Assembly: GCA_050084985.1 (NCBI GenBank)
Contig: JBITNC010000001.1
Location: forward strand, 124,992,001-125,056,000
Length of the DNA: 64,000 nt
Source: Nageia nagi
Lineage: Eukaryota; Pinophyta
Direction of reading: 5' to 3'
The position numbers and the translations under genes are program-made. Shown one piece after another: positions 24,525 to 33,589 of this stretch (within the stretch, counting starts at the first letter, position 1; each line of letters begins with the position of its first letter). The notes beneath the pieces are model-generated. The model was not told the origin of the DNA. It saw only the letters and a list, made by a program, of their open reading frames with translations, and searched no databases.

Positions 24525-25603
24525 TGTGATGACCCAAAATAGGGGTATCTTAATTTATACTAAATTACTCAAATTCAAACATGCTTATCTTCCAAATTAT
24601 TTAATTAAATCATATTTGAGATAAATACTAAAATATGCATATAATTCACCATAAAATATTTATTCTATCTTAACTCATTCATTCAACCATGCATGGATAT
24701 CTCACAAACTCAAATAATGCCCTAGGAGTGAGACATCCTCCTTAAGGAGGTGAAATAGCCAAATCTAGAGCACAAATAAGCGAGATAAATAATTTTTTTA
24801 ATTTTATGAATAAGAAATGAGAGAAGTGTAAGCCTCAAAGTGCCTTATAAATATGATGTCCCTTCAAGGGGCTCTATCAACCACTTCAATTGCAAATCTA
24901 GATTCAAATTATTTCTCTATAGCTAGATATCCACTATTAAGGTCTCTCAATAACAAAATATGAAGCACCAAGGCTTCTATAAGTATATCTTAATAATAAT
25001 ATGAGCTCCAAGGATTAGTAGGAAAAAGGGGTACCAGGGCCACATAGTAGTGTTGGCTATAATAAGCTTGAGGATGCCAACCTCCAGATCTCCCTTACGA
25101 ATAAGAGGTTATGGGGAGCAAGATCACATTGAGAAACTATCCTATAGGAAATTGTACCTTAAAATAAGGCATCTCCCACCTTTTATAGTTGATTTGGTCT
25201 TTTCCCTTATTGGTTGGCTGACCCATTCCAAACTTAATTACCAAATACTCCTAAATTACAAATTACAACTTTACATGGGGCATCCCACTTTGGATGATAA
25301 ATTATAACCCCAAAATATAAATTTAAGTCTAAATGACTTAATAAAATAATAAATACTCATAATTTGCTAAACATCACTCTAAATGCCCCTGTAAGAGGGA
25401 TGTCCCACCTTGAGTGCTCAATTAAGCATTTTTGCATCCAAATTGAAACATTCATCTCCATATGGCCATATATTACTAAAATATTTAGAAATTAAGATAA
25501 ATGAAAAAGATTCATCCAAAGGAGGTGTGTCCCACTGCATGAGCTAAAATAAGATTTTGATAAAATGATCATAACCTAGGATCTGCCATTTTGGGTCATT
25601 ACA
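24525..25603. mobile_element. solo-LTR-like insertion with 16-bp terminal inverted repeats, TSD AAGGG
   Basis: The left end is TGTGATGACCCAAAAT. The right end is ATTTTGGGTCATTACA, whose reverse complement is TGTAATGACCCAAAAT, so 15 of 16 bases match. The 5-bp direct duplication AAGGG flanks it (24520-24524 and 25604-25608). Length is 1079 bp with no convincing reading frame. TG...CA ends and a 5-bp TSD indicate a solo LTR or short non-autonomous LTR element. Similar ends occur in the LTR at 55243-56406. Confidence 0.9.
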
Positions 25604-25664
25604 AAGGGATTACTAGATAAAATTTAAATTACTTGAGGATAAGCAATTTTGGGAGAGGCGATAT

Positions 25665-26720
25665 TGTAATGTCCCCATTTTTGCTCAACCTTGTATATAT
25701 TATAATAATTCATCTAAGTATTGGATGCTCGTCCTTTGGAAGGAGATAATAGTATTTAGTATGTTTAGTTATATTTTAATATGTTTAGTAATGTTATAGT
25801 ATGGTCAAATTTTGTTTTATTTTAATAAAGCAAGATAGGAGAGTTAGTGGGATATTTAGAAATTACAAATAAAATATTATATATTATAAAGTGTCTTTAG
25901 CATTAGTGATTTATTTCAGCATATGCTTAAAAAGTCTTTTTAAGTTATTATGGGTCATCCACAAGTGAGTCATTGGCATCCAAGGAAGGAGATTAATCCT
26001 TTAATTTGGAGCATTGGATAGAGGGAATATTTTGAGAAACTCTAACATGGAGCTTTATCTATATGAAAAGGAGGATTATCATTTGAAAGAATATGTTGAT
26101 GAATTTGGATATTATTTGAAAGTATTGCTAAAGAAATTTCTTCTTTTTATGGAGGGACAACCTCTCAGTTATCAACTTAAGGAATGATTAGCCTTAAGTT
26201 CTTATGGTAAATTCATCTAGGATTTACATTTTTACTTTATTGAATTTCTTGCAATAGTTTTAAGGGTTTGAAATCCTAGTTTGATGCATTAGTTAGATTG
26301 AAGGAGCTAAAAGTGGATTCATGCATGTTTTTATTAGATTTGGTAGCCAAGGTGGATTACACCATCTTTGGGACTATTTTATGCTTATTCAAGCCAAATT
26401 TAGACTCCTAGTAGGATGTCCAACATCCAGGCCATTTGTTGTACATTTTGGGAGCATTATCTAGTATTTGTAGTATTCAAATTTATGTTGCTAATTGCAA
26501 ATAAATAAAATTTCAGTATTATGAATATATCTTCCAATTTGTATGATTTTTTAAGTTCATTTTTTTAGTAATTATTCATATACAAGATCTAGGGCATAGA
26601 TGGAGTAGATTTGGTATCTTTATAGTCGATTTGGTATTGTATTGAATGGATTTGATTATCGTTGTAATGGATTTAGCATTTTTCTTTAATATTTCTATTG
26701 TTCCTATTTAGCTCACTACA
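25665..26720 (+). repeat. 3' LTR of deleted gypsy element (about 1056 bp)
   Basis: It starts TGTAATGTCCCCATTTTTGC after a purine-rich tract (TTTGGGAGAGGCG) and ends AGCTCACTACA. Its last 400 bases match 21,845-22,253. Confidence 0.85.
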
Positions 26721-29000
26721 AAATTGCATTTGTATTGTACCAATAAATAATCTCATATTTCTTTGGGTAATTGAAACTATATCTACCCCAAAAGAGTGGC
26801 ATCCCCCTCTGTTAAGGCTTAGAGGCTTGCTTAATAGTTATTGAACAATAACAACTACCTTTAAGGTTTATCCCACAAGCTTTCCATCAACATACGCATC
26901 AAGCTTAGCCTTTTTAGGGGCACTTTCTCCCCCTTGACCTAACAATTTGCCATCCAGATGTTAGCCATCATTGACATCCTTAAGGGTTTCATATGTAGAT
27001 TCTTTAAGAATGGTTTGAGATTGCTACCAATCTAAAACCCTTACCAATACCCAAATTTCCTCTCTTGATAACTAGAAGAAGCCTACTTTTGTTAGCCTCT
27101 TGTAGATCTCCCTCTTTGCCTTCATGAACTGCTCCTCGTCTTACTCTTATCATTCATCATCAATATCCCATATGCTCTCCACCTTAACTGCTCTTGCTCT
27201 ATTCTACATCTTCTCCTCTTACCCTTACATCAAAGGTTTATCATCCCATGTATTGATTCACCTTATTATCTCCCCTTTACTACGTGGCATCATTTTAGTA
27301 TTTATATCTAATTCATGTCTTAATGAGTTGTGATGAATCATCAATTCTTTTGATGATTTACAAATTAATAATATTTAAAGTATTTATTATTATTTCTTGA
27401 TGATTCATTATTATTTTTTAAGTGTGGTGATCTTTAACAATTTGATTAGTCAATAAGAGTTATTTTAGAATTCTCTCTTACTAACACGTACTTTGAGTCG
27501 GAATCTACTAATTTCAAAATCTTTATATTTCATAAAGTTTTCACAATAAATCCATGCTTGCTACAACATACATACCTTTCTACTATAAACTTTTTCTTAA
27601 GGGAATAAAACTTTAATAATATGGAGTTATTAAAATCAATATTACCATTGCATACCTATTTGTTCAAAATTGAAATTAGAGATGAAGATATAATAGGAGA
27701 AAAAATGAGTAATCAGTACTTATAATCAAACTCTTTTACATTAGTTCTATGGAATTATAACTTGAAATGCTTGTAGTAAAAAAATAGTGTGAGAATAAGG
27801 AGATACGAGGAAACTATATCATGAAAACCTGAACATCTTAAAGTATGTTGCATTCTATTGAAATTGATTCAATGGAAAGACCCATTAAAGAATGCAATGC
27901 ATTATATATTTATTATTTTGAATAACTTTGTAATCATATACTTTTGAAAAGTGGAACAAAAATTAAACAATTATACGATATGGTCATTCCTTCCATAAAA
28001 TGTATATATATTATTATTTACTTGTTTATGCAAAAAATATTAAAGGGAGCATGATAAAGTATCATGAACATACACATTTGTACATTTACAATGATTAATA
28101 ACAATACAAAAATATTACAAAATGATATGCATTAATAAGTTATGAATTGTATTGATGTTTATTGTGCATGATGGAAGTTTAGTCTAATCATTGCTTTGTG
28201 TTAAGATGATAGACACTAATTATTATGCATATGGCTGTGTGCAAAAAATCAAAATAGAAAAAGTATATTTGTGTATGTGTCATAATATATGCACATATAT
28301 TTAATGAATAATAAAATAGTACAAATCACTAATTTATGTATTGTGAGATATTTCAATCACGAATCGTGAGGAAATGAATTGTTATTTGATCATAATACGA
28401 AATATGATGAGAAGAATCAACTCTATGAACCCTTAATGATGTTAGGACAAAGTTATTATTTATTCATATACATGGAAAACAAGAACATACAATATCATAT
28501 GACAAACATATCCATCATTGGTATATTATATTTATATGCATATGGAGTCATATATTAGCTAGAAATTTATTCACGGCTTCTATTATAATGGATAAATTAA
28601 GGAATATTAAGAAATGTGACAAAATTGTCTTAATCCCATCAAACCCATTCCTATTTTTCTGTCTCTTTCATGTACTTCTAAAACATAAAGCAAGATTAAA
28701 ACAATTGGAAAAAGTTATATTATAACTATTATGAGTAATTTTGAAAAAAATACCTTCCATCATATTATCAAGCTAAAAACAACCCATATAAGAAATAATT
28801 ATCCATTAAAAACAAATCAATCTAAAGAAAGGAATAAATTACCTCATAAAAAAATGATAGATAAAATTAAAATATCCATATAAAAATGTTAATAAGTATG
28901 TAAAATATCTCATCCCCTCAAACAAATGACCATAATTAAAAATCCATTAGGAAGTGACCAAAATTTGAGAGAACACATACCCTTACACAGCAGGGGAAAA
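26721..29000. other. intergenic AT-rich region upstream of MSH1
   Basis: No gene, RNA or recognisable element seen. A short ORF at 27124-27333 has no recognisable product. The promoter of MSH1 presumably lies in the last few hundred bases, but I see no clear TATA box there. Confidence 0.5.
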
Positions 29001-29080
29001 CACAGGTATCGCTATTTTAGATGTCTACACCTTTTAACGTAGTGTCTAAAACACTGGCACAGAAGACGAGCAACCGTAAC

Positions 29081-29151
29081 ATGGCACGCTCTTGTGGCGG
29101 GAAGAACGTACAATGAAGTCCCCTCAGACAAGGCCTTCCTCTTCCGTCTAA
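29081..29151 (+). promoter_or_regulatory. two overlapping uORFs in the presumed MSH1 5' UTR
   Basis: The first ATG at 29081 opens a 12-codon frame ending TGA at 29114-29116. The second ATG at 29113, overlapping that stop as ATGA, opens 13 codons ending TAA at 29149-29151. No other ATG occurs before the MSH1 start at 29249. If the transcript starts upstream of 29081, these would be expected to limit translation of the main frame. The transcription start is not known. Confidence 0.5.
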
Positions 29152-29248
29152 GTATCTACAAATACAATCAAACAGCCTTTGTTTATAGCACCGCTAGCTT
29201 CATTCCATCCGATTCCTTCGACCCAATTGCTTGCCTGTGCCTCTGTTC

Positions 29249-29457
29249 ATGGCCGCTTGGCTCACAACTCAATCCTTGTTCTGGAGCTTCTCCCCCAAAC
29301 TGAGAGCGCTTGTTAAAGATAGAATGCTACTAAACTCATCTAGCAACCCACGAAATGCTTCCCTTAAATTTAGAGCTCACTTTGTTCCTCAAGTGCAGAG
29401 GTTCTGCTTCCTCTGCTACCGCCAACAACAGAACAAGAGGATTCTTTACAATTTCGA
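29249..29457 (+). CDS. MSH1: MSH1 exon 1: start codon and organelle transit peptide
   Basis: MSH1 is the plant MutS homologue that acts in mitochondria and plastids, where it suppresses recombination between short repeats and supports mismatch correction. This exon gives the first 69 codons plus two bases. The start is the first ATG in frame, in a good context (TTCATGGCC). The N-terminus (MAAWLTTQSLFWSFSPKLRA) has no acidic residue in its first 23 residues and is rich in Ser and basic residues, as expected for an organelle transit peptide. The donor is GTAAGT at 29458. The two-base overhang GA joins T of exon 2 to restore a GAT codon. Transit peptides are poorly conserved, so identity rests on linkage and phase with later exons. 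Confidence 0.85.
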
Positions 29458-30850
29458 GTAAGTACACTGTTTTACTTCTATTTCTAAGAGTTTTAAATTT
29501 GTTTTGCTACTTATATATATACACATAACAACTACAAAGAACTGTTTTACTTTAGGTTTTGTAGATAGTTTAAGGTTATTGTAGTTCAAATAATTTTGGG
29601 AAACGTTCTCGTGTAATATACCCTAGTTCTGCATTTACTTAAACAACGAATACGTTCGGGAAACTTTGTTGTGTAATGGATGGCGTTTTTGACAACGGTA
29701 GGCCAATATTCACAGGTTTTGAAGATGTATGAGCTTGGTGGGTTTTGTCAAACATTAAGTCTAAATGCTATATATATTTGCAATTTTGATTAGGCAAGGT
29801 AATGGTGAAATAATCTTACATTAACATCTAATATAGGTTAGATGGGATGCAGTTTTATTGGTAAACAATGTAAGCATGTCATATTGAGTTGTATAAGCCA
29901 GGTTAAGAAATGTGTGATATCCCTGAATTCCCCTCTTAGAAATTTGAGAGGGAAAATCACAGAGGAAGCAGGGTGCGATGGATACTCCACGGGAAAGCTC
30001 CGTCTGCTTAAGCCTGATTGCAAGGAACTTTAACAAATATCGGGGTAAAAGGTGACTCGCTAGCACATCTGATATAAAATATTTGAGTGTATACATTTTT
30101 TGTCGTACAGGTAACTCTGATATATGTTTTAAGCACAAATTAAGTAAAAACTGTGATTATTGTTGGAGCTCAAAAGACGCATATTATTTAGAAGATTTTA
30201 AATACTTTCCATGATGTCAATGCCTCTTTCTATTGGGTATAAGTTTCCATCATTATGGAAAATTTTGAAAGATGGACATAATAAAAGAAAATGCAGTGCA
30301 TGGACCATCTAAAGGAGCACATGAAACTGGTTCCTAAAGACTATCTTAAGAAATTTTGTTTCGTAGATGATTCCGAAACCATAGAAACAATCCAATATCT
30401 ATACATAGGGCCATAAAAGAACTAAAATGAAATTCGAGATTTCTATAAAGAATCCAATGAAAGAGCAGACATCAAAATCTGGATTCAAATCTCATTTGGA
30501 GCTGATTGTTAACAAATTTTTGAGCAACATGACGATGATAGTATTTCTGGTCGTAAAAGAAGTCTGAGTATTGAATTCTTTTACTAGAATTCAAATAGAT
30601 AAAGAATCTAATCTATGCATCTTGCTAAAATTATGCCCCTGATATCATAAATTCAGAAGGGTCAGTTAAAGCAAACTAGCTTACTTTTTGATTTTTAACA
30701 AATAATAGTAGAACAGAAAAACACAACCAGCACAATTTTCATTGGCCATTGCATTCAAGTTGTTTCAGTATTTCTTTGCTTACTCACTCCCAAAGTATAT
30801 GCAATGGAGGGATTTTCTTTAGTAAAAAATGTTATCTCAAGAAATTATTA
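29458..30850 (+). other. MSH1 intron 1, left part
   Basis: Non-coding. No element recognised. Intron 1 spans 29458-33208 (3.75 kb) and contains the Rep element at 30851-31888. Confidence 0.6.
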
Positions 30851-30893
30851 AATTTTATGGGCAAAGAGTTGCAATAATTTCTAGAAAAAACGT
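30851..30893 (+). repeat. left terminal inverted repeat of Rep element
   Basis: It begins AATTTTATGGGCAAAGAGTT and ends CTAGAAAAAACGT. It is the reverse complement of 31846-31888 except for one base (G/A at the 21st position). The Rep helicase reading stops at its inner edge. Confidence 0.95.
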
Positions 30894-31707
30894 CCTGCTC
30901 AGCTGGAAGATAAAGGCTCCCATAACATCTCTCAAATAACTGGCCATAAATGTCCTTCCCTTATTCCCTCCCAGACTCCAATACCAGTGTACTGTCTTTC
31001 GGTCAGGCTCCTCATTACATATTCTAACGAGGTCATTTTGCTAGTCTAGAAGATTTGCATCTGGCATCAATCTCAAATGTGCATCAGAACGAATGCTCCA
31101 CGAGTGTTCATGCATAAATCGTGGATATTTCGCCATCACTTATGAATGCTCTTTGAGCAACTCTTTCTTTGTCATTCCAGCTCTGACAGCATCTTTAGCT
31201 TGATCTAAATCCAACCTCATTCCACTACCCACCCACACGCCATACTCCCATGGTCCTTCAATTCTTGTTTGATGCTTCATGCAATAATCTCTACTCTTGT
31301 TTGGGAATTTTGTTTGATGCTTCATGCAATAATCTCTAATCTTGTTTGGGAATTTTGCTGCTTCGATATGACAGTGTGGCAAAAACCATTTAACTGTTAT
31401 AAAACTAACTTGATTTTTGAACTGCACGAACCTTTTGCAAATGCACTGTTCCATTGTCACCCCTTTCCCTTTGCCATACAACATACTTCACACTATTCGG
31501 AATATCAATATCATTACTCAGAGGGTTGTTCCATGTGAAACAAATGCTTCTTACTCTTGCAGGCCTTTCTCTCCTATCTTGACCTTCCTCTTTTCCATCA
31601 ACATCGTTCTCATTCGAACGTCTGCTACTTCTCTTTGATGGACCTACTCCTCCACTCTGCATCATGCTTTCAGCACTTAACTCATTTGCAACACAAAAGC
31701 TCTCCAA
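30894..31707 (-). pseudogene. CRESS-DNA-virus-type Rep gene, truncated and broken
   Basis: Rep proteins nick and join single-stranded DNA to start rolling-circle replication. The start codon is at 31707. Motif I reads CFTWNN (about 31542-31525; consensus FTLNN). Motif II reads HLQ (31443-31435), the H-x-Q form of the HUH metal site seen in circo- and nanovirus-like Reps. A frameshift follows near 31,435. The next frame gives a FVQFKNQVSF segment and the catalytic motif III YCMK, present twice (near 31,331 and 31,286) through a 45-bp duplication. GPWEYG and a DLDQAKDAV segment follow. After two in-frame stops the same frame gives the helicase start with Walker A GGNKGRT (30951-30968). The rest of the helicase is missing, cut at the left inverted repeat. 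It cannot make a working protein. Nearest family (circovirus-, nanovirus- or plasmid-type) is not resolvable by eye. Confidence 0.85.
31266..31355 (-). repeat. 45-bp tandem duplication covering Rep motif III
   Basis: Two 45-bp copies (31266-31310 and 31311-31355) differ at a few bases. Each encodes a KFPNK-x-RDYCMKHQT segment, so the catalytic Tyr motif is doubled in frame. Known Reps have it once, so the duplication arose in this copy or its lineage. Confidence 0.9.
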
Positions 31708-31726
31708 AAACTACACATGAAATTGG

Positions 31727-31775
31727 AAAGGGTATCCTAAACTATAGAGCTCAATAAAGGGTATCCTAAACTATA
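31727..31775. repeat. iteron-like direct repeats upstream of Rep
   Basis: AAAGGGTATCCTAAACTATA occurs at 31727-31746 and again at 31756-31775, identical, 29 bases apart, starting 20 bases upstream of the Rep start codon. Rep proteins of this class usually bind short tandem repeats in that place. The GGATACC core is nearly self-complementary. The minus strand also offers TATAGTTTAGG, which could serve as a weak promoter. Confidence 0.6.
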
Positions 31776-31845
31776 AACATTTTTCGGCTTAGACGATCCT
31801 TTTTGAGGGGCTGAAGAGTATGGGCAGGTGCCTCGGAGGTGGTTT

Positions 31846-31888
31846 ACGTTTTTTCTAGAAATTATTGTAACTCTTTGCCCATAAAATT
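31846..31888 (-). repeat. right terminal inverted repeat of Rep element
   Basis: It starts ACGTTTTTTCTAGAAATTAT and pairs with 30851-30893. It contains the small palindrome TTCTAGAA. Confidence 0.95.
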
Positions 31889-33208
31889 CACGAGTTTATT
31901 GCAACATGTCTCTAGTTTCCAAAAATTTTAAATTTTTTATGTCCTAGAGTATGGAATTACTTGCTTTTTGTACCCAGTTTATGTTCTTCAAAATCGCACA
32001 TGGATATCAAATTTGCAGCTCAAACAATATATATGCAGGCAGATTTATTTTCTGATGTTCTGTTTCATCTATTTTCAATTTACAGTACATGGAATTTGTA
32101 TGTAAATTTCAAAAAGAGCAAGTATGAATTCCTTCATGCAAAAAAACAATCTAGAGTTTTACATGTCCTCGTGTCACAGATTTGTAGATTGTGCAAGTTG
32201 TAGTTTATTTATTTATTTTCAATTAGTATAGGATTTTACAAATTTCTGAATTCCAAAACCCAAAGTACATGCTTTAAATTTAGTGTTTCACAGTGATAAA
32301 GGAATAATATCCATTTGAAATAGATTATAAGTTATATAAACTTAGTGTTTCGCAGTGTTAAGGAATAATATCTGTTTGAAATAGATTATAAGTTATCTAT
32401 TATCGCTATTCTTGATAGAGATGTCTGGCTGCTTTTTGGTGTCTCTGTCATGGTCTTGTATCCTCAGATCTTCATCAGTTATTGATGTTAAAGTTTTTCA
32501 AATCTGCACTTCCCTTTTAGCTGTCAAAATAGCCTGAGGACTTAATGCATGAGTTCACTCTTGTAAGGGTTTTTCCTTTTTCTCTAGCCTTATCTGAATA
32601 TGGAAGTTTGCTGGACTTTTTTGTACTTTCATACATGCATGTTAAACTTCCTGTTCTGAATTGCTTTCACAAATTTGTCAAGTACATTTTGTATCTAATT
32701 TGAGCTCACATATCTCCATGCACAGCGACAGTTATGTCTTTCCCGTTTCAATCTTCATCATAAATCTTAAATATGCATCAATTTCTGGGGCTTGGTGCTA
32801 TGTAGTTCAAATTGTGGTTTATGGTGGCTCTGATACAAGAAAGTTTGGGGCTTGGTGCTTGTGTACTTTGTTGGTAACCACTTTTTTATAAACACTATAC
32901 AACGTTAATTTGCATAATGTGAAACTTCTTTACACACAATATTAATATCAAATTTTAATACATCTAATTGTTTAATATGGATATCAGTGAACTTCAATTT
33001 TGGAATGTCCAGTACATATGTAAAAACTAAAAATATACAGTTAGAAATTTATCACATTACATTGAGGAATCACTTAACCCATAACCGACATCTGAGATAG
33101 TACTGCAACCGACATCTAAGATAGTATTGCTTCAATTTTATTTGCTTTAGAAGAATATTGCTACAAGATTAACTTGTCCCTGAATTTTGAACTTTGGTTG
33201 TTTTGCAG
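31889..33208 (+). other. MSH1 intron 1, right part
   Basis: Non-coding. A local duplication of about 68 bp (TTTAGTGTTTCACAGTG and CTTAGTGTTTCGCAGTG, near 32,279 and 32,341) is visible. It ends with the acceptor TTGTTTTGCAG at 33198-33208. Confidence 0.65.
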
Positions 33209-33335
33209 TAAGCAAGGAATCAGAACTCTCTTTGTCAGGGTAAAAAATTCTTCCAAAGACACAGGAGAGAAAAGTATAAAATTTAAGGATATTTTGAATG
33301 AAGAAGACTATGCACATATAGTATGGTGGGGAGAG
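33209..33335 (+). CDS. MSH1: MSH1 exon 2
   Basis: 127 bases. It continues exon 1 in phase (GA plus T) and ends on a whole codon in NEEDYAHIVWWGE. Land-plant MSH1 proteins have DLSHLVWWKE at this point, directly before the C-K-K-P segment of the next exon, so the exon border is conserved. The acceptor is TTTTGCAG (33201-33208) and the donor is GTTTGTGG (33336). Confidence 0.88.
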
Positions 33336-33491
33336 GTTTGTGGATTACTTAGATTCAACTGTGATAATTTATGTGGAATTTAAGGAAAAATCAAGGAATT
33401 AGGATCTGGTACATTGGGCATTTCAATCTCTTCATGTGGCTTTAGTTCCTTTTTGTTAACTGCAAGACTGAAACAAGTTTGTTTCAAACAG

Positions 33492-33589
33492 AAAATGCAG
33501 TTATGCAAGAAACCTGCCACAAAACTATTAGTGCAGAGGTTGGTCTACTCTAATTTGATGGGTTTGGATGAGAACCTAAAAAATGGAAG
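33492..33589 (+). CDS. MSH1: MSH1 exon 3
   Basis: 98 bases after a short 156-base intron. It reads KMQLCKKPATKLLVQRLVYS and NLMGLDENLKNG, matching the MSH1 segment CKKPSTLQLIERLMYTNLLG in order and spacing. The acceptor is TTTCAAACAG (ending 33491) and the donor is GTATGA (33590). It ends with two bases (AG) completed by C of exon 4 to a Ser codon. Confidence 0.92.

Larger units (their letters stand above)
21845..26720 (+). mobile_element. Ty3/gypsy element deleted for RT, RNase H and integrase
   Basis: Matching LTR ends lie at 21,845-22,253 and within 25,665-26,720. A primer-binding site follows the left LTR and a purine-rich tract precedes the right one. Between them are gag, protease and a chromodomain-like end, but RT, RNase H and integrase are absent, so a large internal deletion has occurred. 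A 1.08-kb solo-LTR-like insertion (24525-25603) was added later. The 5' part of the left LTR is missing or unrecognisable. Confidence 0.85.
30851..31888 (-). mobile_element. Rep-encoding element with 43-bp terminal inverted repeats
   Basis: A 1038-bp segment of MSH1 intron 1 is bounded by inverted repeats that match at 42 of 43 bases. It carries a decayed CRESS-DNA-virus-type Rep gene on the minus strand and a pair of 20-bp direct repeats just upstream of it. A weaker inverted match continues for about 20 bases outside both ends (roughly 16 of 21 bases at one alignment), so the true ends may be a little further out. I found no clear target duplication. Seen: the repeats and the Rep motifs. 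Inferred: a single mobile or integrated replicon-derived unit. Alternatives are an integrated viral genome flanked by a rearranged host repeat, or a Rep fragment captured by a foldback transposon. Confidence 0.8.

Noticed and set aside
29094-29303. 69-codon ORF overlapping MSH1 exon 1 in another frame
   Set aside because: It starts without an ATG context that fits and overlaps the 5' UTR and exon 1. No recognisable product.
31700-31900. Nonanucleotide replication origin (TAGTATTAC or TAATATTAC) beside Rep
   Set aside because: No exact match. AAATTATTGTAAC in the terminal repeat is only a loose resemblance.
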